Below are positions 15,916 to 24,926 of a stretch of DNA of 64,000 nucleotides, in pieces; the stretch's first letter is position 1, and every line of letters starts with the position of its first letter. Below the pieces are notes generated by a model. That model was not told the DNA's origin. It did not search any database and saw nothing but the letters and a program-made list of their open reading frames with translations. Made by a program: the position numbers and the translations under genes. Location of the stretch: positions 2,480,001 to 2,544,000 of the forward strand of contig NZ_JBHTJO010000001.1 in the NCBI RefSeq assembly GCF_042676065.1. Reading direction: 5' to 3'. This DNA comes from Methyloligella solikamskensis (GTDB taxonomy: Bacteria > Pseudomonadota > Alphaproteobacteria > Rhizobiales > Methyloligellaceae).

Positions 15916-16665
15916 ATGATCCCGTTCCATTCGAACTCCAGCCCCACGCGTTTTGCGGCGCTGACCGCAGCCCTTGTCCTGACCCTCGGCAGTCTTTTGG
16001 CATCGCCGGCCATGGCGGACGATAAGGAGCAGCCGCGCACCATCAGCATCACCGCCGAAGGCGTTGTGGAATCCGCCCCCGATCTCGTGGAGATCACCGC
16101 CGGCGTGGTAAGCGAGGGCAAGACGGCCAAGGCGGCCCTCAAAGAGAACACCGAGCGGATGACCAAGGTGGTCGCGGCGATGAAGAAGAACGGCGTCGCG
16201 CCGAAGGATCTTCAGACCAGCACCTTCAGCGTCCAGCCCGTCTACCAGACCCACCACAAGCCCGAGGAAGGCCGGACCACGCGCAAGCTCACCGGCTATG
16301 AGGTGGTGAACCAGGTGCATCTCACGGTGCGGGAGGTTGGTAAGCTCGGCACGATCCTGGACGAGCTTGTGAGCCTCGGCGCCAACAAGATCGACGATAT
16401 CAGCTTCGGGCTGGACGACCCGACCGAGCAGAAGAACGAAGCCCGCAAGCAGGCCATGAAGGCGGCGATCGCCAAGGCGGAGCTCTATGCGAAGGCTGCG
16501 GGCGCCAAGCTCGGCAAGGTGATGTCGATCTCTGAGAACGATTACGGCCCCATGCCGAAGCGGAGCGCCATGCGTATGGAAGCGGCCGATGCCGCGCCGG
16601 CCCCAATCGAAGGCGGCACGACGGCGACATCCATCCAGCTCAACGTCACTTGGGAACTGGAGTGA
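15916..16665 (+). CDS. Periplasmic SIMPL-domain (DUF541) protein
   Basis: The 249-residue protein starts at the ATG at 15916 with AAGGAGA upstream. A signal peptide (hydrophobic ALTAALVLTLGSLLA, cleavage near SPAMADD) directs it to the periplasm. The SIMPL fold shows RTISITAEGVVESAPDLVEI at the start of the mature part, then KENTERMTKVVAAMKKNGVA, LTGYEVVNQVHLTVREV and a late KAELYAKAAGAKLGKVMSIS. Family members are linked to envelope and oxidative stress; their activity is unknown. After the stop a 17-bp unit (TGGGAACTGGAGTGATC) is tandemly duplicated. Confidence 0.88.
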   Translation: MIPFHSNSSPTRFAALTAALVLTLGSLLASPAMADDKEQPRTISITAEGVVESAPDLVEITAGVVSEGKTAKAALKENTERMTKVVAAMKKNGVAPKDLQTSTFSVQPVYQTHHKPEEGRTTRKLTGYEVVNQVHLTVREVGKLGTILDELVSLGANKIDDISFGLDDPTEQKNEARKQAMKAAIAKAELYAKAAGAKLGKVMSISENDYGPMPKRSAMRMEAADAAPAPIEGGTTATSIQLNVTWELE

Positions 16666-16779
16666 TCTGGGAACTGGAGTGATCTGGGCGCTGGAGCAGC
16701 AGACGGGCGCAAGCTGGCTGGTACAACATGCCTCTTGCAACCGTCGCCCAGGGGCCCAAGATCGATAGATGAGAGTTGT

Positions 16780-16802
16780 AGACCGGCCTTACGGGCCGGT
16801 CT
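16780..16802 (+). terminator. Hairpin between SIMPL gene and pcm-ere fusion
   Basis: AGACCGGCC and GGCCGGTCT form a perfect 9-bp stem around a 5-base loop, without a following T-run. Its position makes a start at the upstream ATG (16769) of the next gene unlikely. Confidence 0.45.
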
Positions 16803-16828
16803 GGCCGACCAACTGGTCTTCAGTCGAG

Positions 16829-18868
16829 ATGGCACCGCCACAAACAAATCCGCGCCATGCCGAACACCGTGCTTTCATGGTGGAGCGGCATCTGCGCGCC
16901 CGTGGTATCCGCGATCCCCTGGTGATCGCGGCCATGGGTGAGGTGCCGCGGGAAGCTTTCGTCTCGGGCGAGCTGGAAGAGTTCGCCTATGAGGATTCGG
17001 CTCTGCCCATCGAGGCGGGCCAGACCATCTCCCAGCCATACATCGTCGCCCGCATGGCGGAGCTCGCCACGCTCGAGCCCACGGACAAGGTCCTGGAGGT
17101 CGGCGCGGGGTCCGGCTTCGCGGCCGCCGTGTTCGGGCGCATCGCAGCCCAGGTCTATGCCATCGAGCGTCATGAGGAGCTGGCCAACCTGGCGCGGTCG
17201 CGCATCGCGCGGCTCGGCTACGACAATGTCGAGATCATCTGTGGCGACGGCACCAAGGGGTTCGCCGAAGAAGAGCCGTTCGACGCCATCATCGTCTCCG
17301 CCGGCGGCCCCCGCGTGCCCGAAGCCTTGAAGCGGCAATTGGCGCCGGGCGGGCGGCTGGTGCTTCCCGTCGGCACAGGCCGCATGCAGGAGCTGATCCG
17401 GGTCACCCGCAACGAGGACGACACGTTCGAAGAGGAAAGCTTCGGCGGCGTCGCCTTCGTGCCGTTGATCGGGGAGGAAGGCTGGCCCGACCAGAATGCC
17501 GACGACGCAACCGAGATGGACTCTCAGCCGGGTCCCCTCGCCGCGCCGATCCAGGCGCGCAGGACTCTTGAAAAGCGCGGGCCCAGCCAGCTGATGTCGG
17601 AGGCGGCGGAGCCCTTCGCCGAGCTGGACGAACTTGCTCGCATGGTCGATCGCTTCGCCGACAGGCGCATCGTCATGCTTGGCGAGGCAACCCATGGCAC
17701 GTCCGAATTCTATCAGGCGCGCGCAGCGATCACCGAACGGCTGGTGCGGCAGCATGGGTTCAATATCGTCGCTGTCGAAGCCGATTGGCCTGACGCTGCT
17801 GTCTACAACGCCGTGATCCAAGGCCTCCCCCGTCCCCGCCTGCCCGAGCGGCCCTTCTCACGCTTCCCCACCTGGATGTGGCGCAACGCCGAAGTCGAGG
17901 CGCTTCTGAAACGCCTTGCGGCGGTGAACGCCGAGATCCGTGGGCCTGAGCGGCGTTGCGGCTTCTACGGGCTCGACATCTACAGCCTCGCCACCTCGAT
18001 CGGCGCGGTGCTAGACTATCTCGACCGGGTGGACCCGGAAGCCGGTAGGATTGCGCGCGAACGCTATAGCTGCCTGGCGCCCTGGCGGGCAGAACCGGCC
18101 CGCTATGGCCGCATGGCCATCTCCCGCGGCTACGAGGCTTGCGAACGGGCGGTGGGCCAGGCCCTGCAGGACCTGTTGGCCAAGCGGCTGGACTATCTGC
18201 ATGACGACGGCGAGGCCTTCTTCAGCGCCGCCCAGAACGCCCACATCGTGGCAGGCGCCGAGGAGTATTACCGGACCATCTATTACGGCGGGGCGCTCTC
18301 CTGGAATCTCCGCGATCAGCATATGTTCGACACGCTGGAACGTCTGCTGGAGCATCGCGGGCCCGGCTCCAAGGCGGTCGTCTGGGCCCACAACTCCCAT
18401 ATCGGGGATGCGCGCGCGACCGAGATGGGCCAGGTGCGCGGTGAGCACAATATCGGCCAGTTGGCGCGGCAACGCTTCGGCGATCAGGTCGGGCTGATCG
18501 GCTTCGGCACAGATCGCGGCACTGTGGCGGCGGCGTCGGACTGGGACGCGCCCATGGAGGTCAAGCGGGTGCGCGCGGCCCGGGACGATTCCTTCGAAGG
18601 CGTCTCGCGGGCCACCGACATTGCCGCCTTTCTGCTGGAAACGGGGCCCGGGCAGCGGGAGGAGATTCGCACCGCTCTCGCCGAGCCGCTGCTGGAGCGC
18701 GCCATCGGCGTGATCTACCGGCCGGAAAGCGAGCGGCTCTCCCATTATTTCGAGGCGGAGCTCTCCAACCAGTTCGACGCGTGGATCTGGTTCGCCGAGA
18801 CCCAAGCCGTCACCGCCCGGCCCCACGCCGAGCACGGGCCGGAAGAGACTTACCCGTTCGGCCTATAG
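16829..18868 (+). CDS. Fusion: protein-L-isoaspartate O-methyltransferase + erythromycin-esterase-like domain
   Basis: The product has about 679 residues. Residues 1-215 are a Pcm methyltransferase, which repairs isoaspartyl residues with SAM: MVERHLRARGIRDPLVIAAM, the substrate motif QTISQPYIVARMAEL, and SAM motif I VLEVGAGSGFAAAVFGRIAA. From about residue 245 an EreA/ChaN-like erythromycin esterase domain follows, with IVMLGEATHGTSEFYQ, IVAVEADWPDAAVYN, VVWAHNSHIGDARATE and the catalytic-type His and Glu residues of that family. The ATG at 16829 is preferred since the frame from 16769 runs through a hairpin and adds a non-family, Trp-rich leader; Met at 16877 is another option. This fusion exists in other proteobacteria, but its substrate is unknown. 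Macrolide resistance should not be assumed. Confidence 0.85.
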   Translation: MAPPQTNPRHAEHRAFMVERHLRARGIRDPLVIAAMGEVPREAFVSGELEEFAYEDSALPIEAGQTISQPYIVARMAELATLEPTDKVLEVGAGSGFAAAVFGRIAAQVYAIERHEELANLARSRIARLGYDNVEIICGDGTKGFAEEEPFDAIIVSAGGPRVPEALKRQLAPGGRLVLPVGTGRMQELIRVTRNEDDTFEEESFGGVAFVPLIGEEGWPDQNADDATEMDSQPGPLAAPIQARRTLEKRGPSQLMSEAAEPFAELDELARMVDRFADRRIVMLGEATHGTSEFYQARAAITERLVRQHGFNIVAVEADWPDAAVYNAVIQGLPRPRLPERPFSRFPTWMWRNAEVEALLKRLAAVNAEIRGPERRCGFYGLDIYSLATSIGAVLDYLDRVDPEAGRIARERYSCLAPWRAEPARYGRMAISRGYEACERAVGQALQDLLAKRLDYLHDDGEAFFSAAQNAHIVAGAEEYYRTIYYGGALSWNLRDQHMFDTLERLLEHRGPGSKAVVWAHNSHIGDARATEMGQVRGEHNIGQLARQRFGDQVGLIGFGTDRGTVAAASDWDAPMEVKRVRAARDDSFEGVSRATDIAAFLLETGPGQREEIRTALAEPLLERAIGVIYRPESERLSHYFEAELSNQFDAWIWFAETQAVTARPHAEHGPEETYPFGL

Positions 18869-18966
18869 GCCCCCTCGCCTTTTCCTGGACGTTTTGTAAG
18901 ACTCCGCGCCTCCGGCTTCATGATAAGCCGGGGATGGATGGGTTTGATTTCTGACTGGGATTTCCG

Positions 18967-20418
18967 ATGCGGCTTGCTCTGATCCTGCTGGCGATTCTGA
19001 TCGCCGGCGGCGGTGGCTATTACTATTGGCAGGGCCAATCGCAGAACGGCTTCGAGGTGCAGACCGCGCCGGCGAAGCGCGGCGATATCCGCCGGGCGGT
19101 CTCCACGACCGGCACGGTGACGCCGCTGGTGACGGTCAATATAGGCTCCCAGCTTTCCGGCAATATCGGCAGCATCAATGTCGATTACAGCGACAAGGTG
19201 AAGGCCGGCGACGTGCTGGCCAGGATCGAGCCGTCGACCTTCGAGACCAAGGTGAAGGAGGAGCGCGCGGCCGTCGCCATCGCCAAGGCCAATGTCGCCC
19301 TGCAAGGCGCGGAGGTCGAAAAGGCCGAAGCGAATCTCATCAAAGCGAATCTCGATCTCGACCGGGCGAAGAAGCTGGTGGAGCGCGGTGCGAGCTCGCA
19401 AGCCACCCTGGACGAGGCGGTTGCCGCCCAGGCCGCCGCGGAAGCCGATCTCGCCATCGCCAAGGCCAATGTGGAGAACGCCAGCGCGACCGTCGATCAG
19501 AAGGAGGCGACCCTGGAGAACGCCGAGGTCGATCTCGCGCGCACCTATATCCGCTCCCCCATCGACGGGGTGGTAATCGAAAAGGCGGTTGAGGTCGGCC
19601 AGACCGTGGCGGCGAGCTTCACCGCGCCGGAGCTCTTCATCATCGCCCAGGATCTGTCCCAGGTGCAGATCGAGGCGGAGGTGGACGAGGCCGATATCGG
19701 ACAGGTCACGGCGGGCGATACGGTGAGCTTCTCCGTCGACGCCTACCCGTTCGAGACCTTTCCGGGCAAGGTCGACCAGATCCGTCTTGCGCCCACCGAT
19801 CTTGAGAATGTCGTCACCTATACGGTGATCATCACGGCTGCGAACCGCGAGGGAAAGCTGCTGCCGGGCATGACGGCCAATGTCTCCATCGTCACTGGCG
19901 AGCATGACGACGTGGTCACCGTGCCGAGCCAGGCCTTGCGGTTCGAGCCGCGCGGCGCCGCGGAGGCCCTGGTGCAGCAAAGCGACGACACCTCCACGGA
20001 AACGTCCGGCGGAAGCGATCCGGAACAGCAGAAGACGATCCGGCAGCTGAAAGAGTATCTCGATCTGAGCGAGGAGCGGATTGCGCGCATCCGTGATGCA
20101 CTGGCGGCGGAATTCGAGCGGAGTTCGGAGGAGCAGCCCGGGCTCGGCGTGCCGTCCCGCGGCGAAGAGGACGAGCGCAACCGGCTCCGTCGTAACAATG
20201 TGCTGCGCACCCAGCTTTCGGCAGAGGAGTACCGCCAGTTCGAGATGGGTCAGCGGCAGGCTCACGGCCGGCGCGGCACGGTGTGGCTCTACGAGAACGG
20301 CAAGCTCGTGCCCCGCGACGTGCGGCTCGGCCTGGCGGACGCCACCGACACGGAGGTGCAGGAAGGGCTTGAGGCCGGCACCGACGTCGTGATCCGGGTG
20401 CGCGAGAGCAGCGAATGA
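18967..20418 (+). CDS. MacA/HlyD-type periplasmic adaptor of an ABC exporter
   Basis: The 483-residue protein has a single N-terminal membrane anchor (LALILLAILIAGGGGYYYWQ). A lipoyl/barrel-sandwich half follows (STTGTVTPLVTVNIGSQLSG), then a long coiled-coil hairpin (residues 90-180), the second lipoyl half (IRSPIDGVVIEKAVEVGQTV), a beta barrel and a membrane-proximal domain. A 90-residue charged, helical insert (around 335-430, with KTIRQLKEYLDLSEERIARI) is unusual for MacA. It overlaps the ATPase gene by 4 bases (ATGA), so adaptor, ATPase and permease form one operon. Substrate unknown. Confidence 0.9.
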   Translation: MRLALILLAILIAGGGGYYYWQGQSQNGFEVQTAPAKRGDIRRAVSTTGTVTPLVTVNIGSQLSGNIGSINVDYSDKVKAGDVLARIEPSTFETKVKEERAAVAIAKANVALQGAEVEKAEANLIKANLDLDRAKKLVERGASSQATLDEAVAAQAAAEADLAIAKANVENASATVDQKEATLENAEVDLARTYIRSPIDGVVIEKAVEVGQTVAASFTAPELFIIAQDLSQVQIEAEVDEADIGQVTAGDTVSFSVDAYPFETFPGKVDQIRLAPTDLENVVTYTVIITAANREGKLLPGMTANVSIVTGEHDDVVTVPSQALRFEPRGAAEALVQQSDDTSTETSGGSDPEQQKTIRQLKEYLDLSEERIARIRDALAAEFERSSEEQPGLGVPSRGEEDERNRLRRNNVLRTQLSAEEYRQFEMGQRQAHGRRGTVWLYENGKLVPRDVRLGLADATDTEVQEGLEAGTDVVIRVRESSE

Positions 20419-21167
20419 ACGAGGCGGCGCCGCGAAAGAGGGCGCAGCGGCGCACGACGTCGCGCCGCCGGACGAGCGCGAAAACCGCAGGCGCGGCGCA
20501 GATCGTCGCGCGGGATCTCTGCAAGACCTATGTGATGGGCGGAAGTGAAGTGCACGCCCTGCAGGACGTGACCCTGGAGATCGCGGCGGGCGAATATCTC
20601 GCCGTGACCGGTCAGTCCGGCTCCGGCAAGTCGACGCTGATGAATCTGATCGGCGCGCTCGACCAGCCGACCAGCGGGACGCTCACGGTAGAGGGCGACG
20701 ACCTCGGCAGGCTGAATTCCAATGCCTTGGCTCAGTATAGAAACGAGAAGATCGGCTTCGTCTTCCAGACCTTCAATCTCCTGCCCCGGACCTCCGCCCT
20801 GGATAACGTGGCGCTGCCCCTGCTCTATGCGCACGATGCGGGCGACGCGAAGGCGCGGGCTCGGGCGAGCCTGGAGCGGGTCGGGCTGGCGGAGCGTGCA
20901 AACCACGAGCCCTCGGCGCTTTCCGGCGGGCAGCAACAGCGTGTAGCCATCGCCCGCGCCCTGGTGAACGAGCCGAAGATCTTGCTCGCAGACGAGCCCA
21001 CGGGCGCGCTGGATTCCAAGACCACCGAAGAGATCATCTCGCTGTTCGAAAGCCTGAACGAGAGCGGCATCACGGTGATCGTTGTCACCCACGAGCTCGA
21101 CATTGCGGCCCGGGCGAAGCGGCAGATCACCTTCCAGGACGGGCGCGTGGTGGAGGACCGGTCATGA
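20415..21167 (+). CDS. MacB/LolD-type ABC transporter ATPase
   Basis: The 250-residue ATPase powers the MacAB-like exporter. The first 35 residues are an Arg-rich, non-conserved extension. Walker A is GQSGSGKSTLMNLIG, the Q-loop is IGFVFQTFNLLPRTSALDNV, the ABC signature is LSGGQQQRVAIARALVNEP, and Walker B with the catalytic Glu is ILLADEPTGALDS; the switch His is in VVTHELDIA. It overlaps both neighbours by 4 bases, so stoichiometric co-translation is likely. Confidence 0.95.
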   Translation: MNEAAPRKRAQRRTTSRRRTSAKTAGAAQIVARDLCKTYVMGGSEVHALQDVTLEIAAGEYLAVTGQSGSGKSTLMNLIGALDQPTSGTLTVEGDDLGRLNSNALAQYRNEKIGFVFQTFNLLPRTSALDNVALPLLYAHDAGDAKARARASLERVGLAERANHEPSALSGGQQQRVAIARALVNEPKILLADEPTGALDSKTTEEIISLFESLNESGITVIVVTHELDIAARAKRQITFQDGRVVEDRS

Positions 21168-22396
21168 GCCTCTTCGCCTCCCTGAAAGTGGCGCTCATCG
21201 CACTCCGCGCCAATGCGCTGCGCAGCTTCCTTGCCATGCTCGGCGTCATCATCGGCGTCGCCTCGGTGATCGTGATGATCTCCATCGCCACCGGCGCGTC
21301 GCAAGCCATCGAAGAGCGCATCCAGTCGCTGGGCACCAATGTGCTGATCGTCTTCCCCGGCTCCACCCGGAGCGGCGGACGGCGGGGCGGTGCGGGCACG
21401 GCGCTGGCCCTGTCTGAGCGTGATGCGCAAGCGATCCGCCGGGGCGTGCCCGGTGTGGCGGGCGTCGCCTCCATGCTGAACGGCTCGGCCAGCGTGGTGG
21501 CCGGCGCGAAGAACTGGACCAGCAGCATCCAGGGGGTGAACGAGGACTATATCTCCGTGCGTAACTGGCCGCTGCTGGCGGGCCGGAACTTCACGCCCGC
21601 CGACGAGCAGTCGGCCGCCAAGGTCACCATCCTCGGCCAGACGCTTGCGAAGGAGTTGTTCGGTACCTCCGACGTGGTCGGCGAGCGCATCCGCATCAAG
21701 AACGTGCCCTTCACGGTGATCGGCGTGCTGACCGAGAAGGGCCAGTCCGGCTGGGGCCGCGACCAGGACGATATCGCGCTGATGCCGTTATCGACGGCGC
21801 GGCGGCGGGTGGTCGGCGGCGACGAAACCGTGCCCGACAATGTCGAGATGATGATGGTGCAGTTTCAGAGCGAAGAGGACATGGAATACGGCCAGGCGGA
21901 TCTGGAGCGGCTGCTCCGCCAGACGCGCCGGGTACGCCCGGGGGAAGCGGACGATTTCCGCATCATCGACATGGCGGAGTTCATCCGCACCCGCAGCGAG
22001 ATGCAGGCGATCCTGAGCGTGCTGCTCGGCGCCACGGCCGCTATCTCTCTCGTGGTCGGCGGCATCGGCATCATGAACATCATGCTGGTCTCGGTGACCG
22101 AGCGGACGCGGGAGATCGGCCTGCGCATGGCGGTCGGCGCGCGGCGGCGTGACATCCTGGTGCAGTTCCTGATCGAGGCGGTGACACTATGCGTGACCGG
22201 CGGGCTGATCGGGCTCGCCAGCGGCGGTGCGGGGGCGCTCGCTCTGTCTGTGTGGGGCCAGTTCCCAGTCGCGATCTCGCCCAGCCTCGCGGTGATCGCG
22301 CTTCTGTCTGCGGGATTCGTGGGCGTGTTCTTTGGCTACTACCCGGCGCGGAATGCGTCGCGGCTCAATCCCATCGACGCGCTGCGGTATGAGTGA
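21164..22396 (+). CDS. MacB/FtsX-family ABC permease
   Basis: The 410-residue permease has the MacB layout: one N-terminal helix (RSFLAMLGVIIGVASVIVMI), a large periplasmic domain (residues 50-280) and three C-terminal helices (ISLVVGGIGIMNIMLVSVTE; FLIEAVTLCVTGGLIGLASG; LAVIALLSAGFVGVFFGYYP). The conserved TERTREIGLRMAVGARRRDI loop contacts the ATPase. The ATPase domain that is fused in classical MacB is encoded separately upstream. It ends the operon and is followed by a palindromic repeat pair. Confidence 0.95.
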   Translation: MSLFASLKVALIALRANALRSFLAMLGVIIGVASVIVMISIATGASQAIEERIQSLGTNVLIVFPGSTRSGGRRGGAGTALALSERDAQAIRRGVPGVAGVASMLNGSASVVAGAKNWTSSIQGVNEDYISVRNWPLLAGRNFTPADEQSAAKVTILGQTLAKELFGTSDVVGERIRIKNVPFTVIGVLTEKGQSGWGRDQDDIALMPLSTARRRVVGGDETVPDNVEMMMVQFQSEEDMEYGQADLERLLRQTRRVRPGEADDFRIIDMAEFIRTRSEMQAILSVLLGATAAISLVVGGIGIMNIMLVSVTERTREIGLRMAVGARRRDILVQFLIEAVTLCVTGGLIGLASGGAGALALSVWGQFPVAISPSLAVIALLSAGFVGVFFGYYPARNASRLNPIDALRYE

Positions 22397-22430
22397 TTGG
22401 AGCTGCTGCGCGCGCTCCAGTCACAGGCCC

Positions 22431-22553
22431 GTCATTGCCGGGCTCGACCCGGCAATCCATGCCGTTCCCATCCAGCTAATGCCCTGCCCCTCCAATGAAC
22501 TCCGTTTCCGCTGAGCCGTAACGGCGTGGATGCCCGGATCATGTCCGGGCATG
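22431..22553. repeat. REP-like palindromic repeat pair
   Basis: Two imperfect palindromes of the type that recurs in this genome (GTCATTGCCGGG...CCCGGCAATCC at 22431-22459 and TGCCCGGATCATGTCCGGGC at 22529-22548) lie in the gap between the exporter operon and panD. They probably act as transcript 3' ends or REP elements. Confidence 0.7.
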
Positions 22554-22579
22554 CCGATGGAGAAGGTTGGGAGATCGTC

Positions 22580-22936
22580 CTAGCTGACGCTGGCGATCTG
22601 GTTGCCCTCGTCGAACAGCACGACGGTGGGCTTGTAGTTACGGGCCTCTTCCGCCGGGATCTGGCAATAGGCGACGATGATGACCTTGTCGTCCTTCTGG
22701 ACCAGGCGGGCGCCGGCCCCGTTCACCCCGATCTTGCCGGAACCGCGGGGCGCCTCGATAGCATAGGTCGTGAAGCGCGCGCCGGTATTGATGTTGAGCA
22801 CATCCACCTGCTCGTGGGGCAGGATCCCGGCCGCATCCAGAAAATCCCGGTCGATGCCGATGGAGCCTTCGTAGTTGAGATCGGACTCCGTGACGCTCGC
22901 CCGGTGGAGCTTGGCTTTCAACATGGTCAGAAACAC
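22580..22936 (-). CDS. panD: Aspartate 1-decarboxylase proenzyme
   Basis: The 118-residue cytosolic pyruvoyl enzyme makes beta-alanine from aspartate for pantothenate and CoA synthesis. The self-cleavage site is Gly24-Ser25 in LNYEGSIGID. The substrate site appears in LNINTGARFTTYAIEAPRGS, and the family core in GVNGAGARLVQKDDKVIIVA and PTVVLFDEGN. I start at the GTG at 22936, because the resulting N-terminus MFLTMLKAKLH matches the family pattern MxRTMxxxKLH; the ATG at 22924 is an alternative giving 114 residues. The gene stands alone between an exporter operon and a small secreted protein. Confidence 0.93.
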   Translation of the reverse strand: MFLTMLKAKLHRASVTESDLNYEGSIGIDRDFLDAAGILPHEQVDVLNINTGARFTTYAIEAPRGSGKIGVNGAGARLVQKDDKVIIVAYCQIPAEEARNYKPTVVLFDEGNQIASVS

Positions 22937-23022
22937 GTGGATACCCCAAGACTTCGTCTGCCGCTTGAGCCCCGGCCTATAGGGCAGAAGACGGCGCCAT
23001 GCAATGAGGGTGGGCGCGAGGC

Positions 23023-23247
23023 CTAACGGGAGCAGCCAATCGAGGCCTGGATTGCCATCACGATCGCCCGGGTCGGACAGACATTCTCGCACGGGATGCC
23101 GTCGTTATCGCCATCGGCGCGCGGATGGGCGCCAGTGCACCAGGCATGGACCGCTTCTTCGCAGCTGGAGAACTCTTTGCACGTCACGGCTTGCGCGCTC
23201 GTCGGAGCGAGCAACATCGCAAGACATAGCAAGGCGCAGATACGCAT
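23023..23247 (-). CDS. Small secreted excalibur-like protein
   Basis: The 74-residue protein has a signal peptide (MRICALLCLAMLLAPTSAQA). The mature part is Cys-rich and contains CKEFSSCEEAVHAWCTGAHP then RADGDNDGIPCENVCP, matching the excalibur calcium-binding motif DxDxDGxxCE. Such domains are found on extracellular nucleases and cell-envelope proteins. The ATG at 23247 has GAGGGA upstream. It lies on the same strand as panD, 86 bp upstream of it, but is probably transcribed separately. Confidence 0.75.
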   Translation of the reverse strand: MRICALLCLAMLLAPTSAQAVTCKEFSSCEEAVHAWCTGAHPRADGDNDGIPCENVCPTRAIVMAIQASIGCSR

Positions 23248-23392
23248 ACACACTGTCCCTCACGTCGAAGAGACAGCCGACCACAACCTTGAGTGTCTTT
23301 CAATTCCCCGGTTCGCGCAGGGTGCGCCACACATCACGGCCGTCATCCCGGATCAACCCGGGCATGACGAAGGTCGTGGGCGTCACCGCCGC

Positions 23393-23854
23393 TCAGTGAT
23401 CGTCCTCGCCGCGGTCTGAGGGCGTGACCTGCTCGGCATCCTTGGGCATGCGTTCGCCGTGGAGCTTCGGCGGCGTATCCTTGTCGGGAAGCTCGCGCTT
23501 CTCGGTCTTCCGATAGCTCTGGTCGTCGCGGTTGTTCTGGTCGTCCCAGTCCTGGATCAGCGTCTTGATGGCCGCTTCCGTGGACGGCTGATCCGTCGAA
23601 GGGCGCACGGGCCCGGGATGGGCTTCGTCGGGCATGTCGCCGGTGCCGGCCTCGGCCGTGCCTTGGGTCCGGTTCGACAAGATCTCCTCGGCGTCCTTGT
23701 TCTCAGCGCGGATATTCTGGGTGGCGCCTTTGGGGGCTGCGCCGCTATCGGGCACGTCCGGCGGCTCGCCGCCCTCTTTGCGGATCTTGAACTCCTCGGG
23801 CGTACCGTAGGAGATCTCCTTGCCCTTCAGCCAATCGCCCACCTTGGTTTTCAT
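23393..23854 (-). CDS. Hydrophilic hypothetical protein
   Basis: The 153-residue protein starts at the ATG at 23854 with GGAGG 7 bases upstream. It is highly hydrophilic and Asp/Glu/Lys/Pro-rich with no membrane segment, and is probably disordered (DDQNNRDDQSYRKTEKRELP). The N-terminal KTKVGDWLKGKEISYGTPEE is the only ordered-looking part. No family is recognised; it resembles lineage-specific stress-type proteins. Confidence 0.6.
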   Translation of the reverse strand: MKTKVGDWLKGKEISYGTPEEFKIRKEGGEPPDVPDSGAAPKGATQNIRAENKDAEEILSNRTQGTAEAGTGDMPDEAHPGPVRPSTDQPSTEAAIKTLIQDWDDQNNRDDQSYRKTEKRELPDKDTPPKLHGERMPKDAEQVTPSDRGEDDH

Positions 23855-24151
23855 CGCCAAACCTCCGATCTCGCGTTCTGCAATTCCGCCTCTGAAAAAT
23901 CGCGCCTTGAAACGCAGCCGCCGCGCGCCACATTTCGGCTTTCAAATCGCCGCTTCGTAAGGGTAACGCGCCGGCGGCAAAGCCGTTCAGCGAGGGTTCA
24001 TCGGATCTTTGAAACCATTAACGCTGTCGGCAGATGATGCCAGAATGCAACGGGGCTTGAGACAAATCGACCGCGGCGGCAAGCAAACCGCAACGAATTG
24101 CCTATATGGTCGTTACCGTCTTTCCCCCAAGGTTCAAGTGGTTGGCTTCAA

Positions 24152-24793
24152 ATGGCTTATTCGAATTTTCGCGCTGCGCTGAACAAGCTTTTCAATCCCG
24201 TTTCGCTGCTCGTTTTGGGCGTCGCGCTCGCGCTGATGCTGGCGGTTTCCGGCCCGGCGCACGCCAATGTACGCATCAATATCGACAAGACGACCCAGAA
24301 GATGGACGTCTATGTGGACGGCCAGCCCCGCTATCGCTGGGACGTCTCCACGGGCCTGCAGGGCTACGACACGCCCTCGGGCAGTTTCACCCCCTTCCGC
24401 ATGGAGGAGGATCACTTCTCGCGTCAGTATGACGACGCGCCGATGCCCTACTCCATCTTCTTCACCAAGCAGGGTCACGCGATCCACGGCACCATGGATG
24501 CCCGCTATATGGGCCAGGCCGCGAGCCATGGCTGCGTCCGGCTGCTGCCCAAGCATGCGGCGGTGCTCTATCAGCTGGTGAAGGACGAAGGCATGGCCAA
24601 CACGACGGTGAGCATCACCGGCGATATCGGGCCGGGCCAGACCTTTACCGATCAGCGCCAGGACCGCCGGCGCTTCTATGACGACGCCTATCAGGATCGT
24701 CGCTATGCGGGTCCGGGCTACTATCAGGAATACGAATCCCGCGGGTTGTTCGGCAATCGCCGGGAGCGCCGGGGCGGCTTCTTCCGCCGCTAA
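24152..24793 (+). CDS. L,D-transpeptidase (YkuD/ErfK family)
   Basis: The 213-residue periplasmic enzyme forms 3-3 peptidoglycan cross-links or attaches proteins to peptidoglycan. A signal/anchor helix (SLLVLGVALALMLAVSGPAH) precedes the YkuD domain, which shows GYDTPSGSFTPFRMEEDHFS, AIHGTMD and the catalytic Cys motif ASHGCVRL. A Tyr/Arg/Asp-rich tail follows. The ATG at 24152 gives a normal signal peptide; the frame stays open back to 24098. A strong terminator follows 30 bases after the stop. Confidence 0.9.
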   Translation: MAYSNFRAALNKLFNPVSLLVLGVALALMLAVSGPAHANVRINIDKTTQKMDVYVDGQPRYRWDVSTGLQGYDTPSGSFTPFRMEEDHFSRQYDDAPMPYSIFFTKQGHAIHGTMDARYMGQAASHGCVRLLPKHAAVLYQLVKDEGMANTTVSITGDIGPGQTFTDQRQDRRRFYDDAYQDRRYAGPGYYQEYESRGLFGNRRERRGGFFRR

Positions 24794-24823
24794 CCGCCGC
24801 GCATCTACGAGACGAGACGAAAG

Positions 24824-24850
24824 CGGGCCTCCTCGGAGGCCCGTTTTTTT
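24824..24850 (+). terminator. Intrinsic terminator of the L,D-transpeptidase gene
   Basis: CGGGCCTCC and GGAGGCCCG form a perfect 9-bp stem with a 2-base TC loop, followed by seven T. This is the clearest Rho-independent terminator in the window. Confidence 0.92.
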
Positions 24851-24926
24851 GTTGGGAGGCTTCCCCGGCGGGGAGAGAGCAGGCTGCGGTCTGCCGCGAA
24901 ACCTGTGCCCTGCCCCACCTTCGGCC

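Noticed and set aside
16769..16828. Upstream ATG start for the Pcm-erythromycin esterase fusion
   Set aside because: The added residues run through a perfect hairpin (16780-16802) and do not resemble Pcm N-termini.
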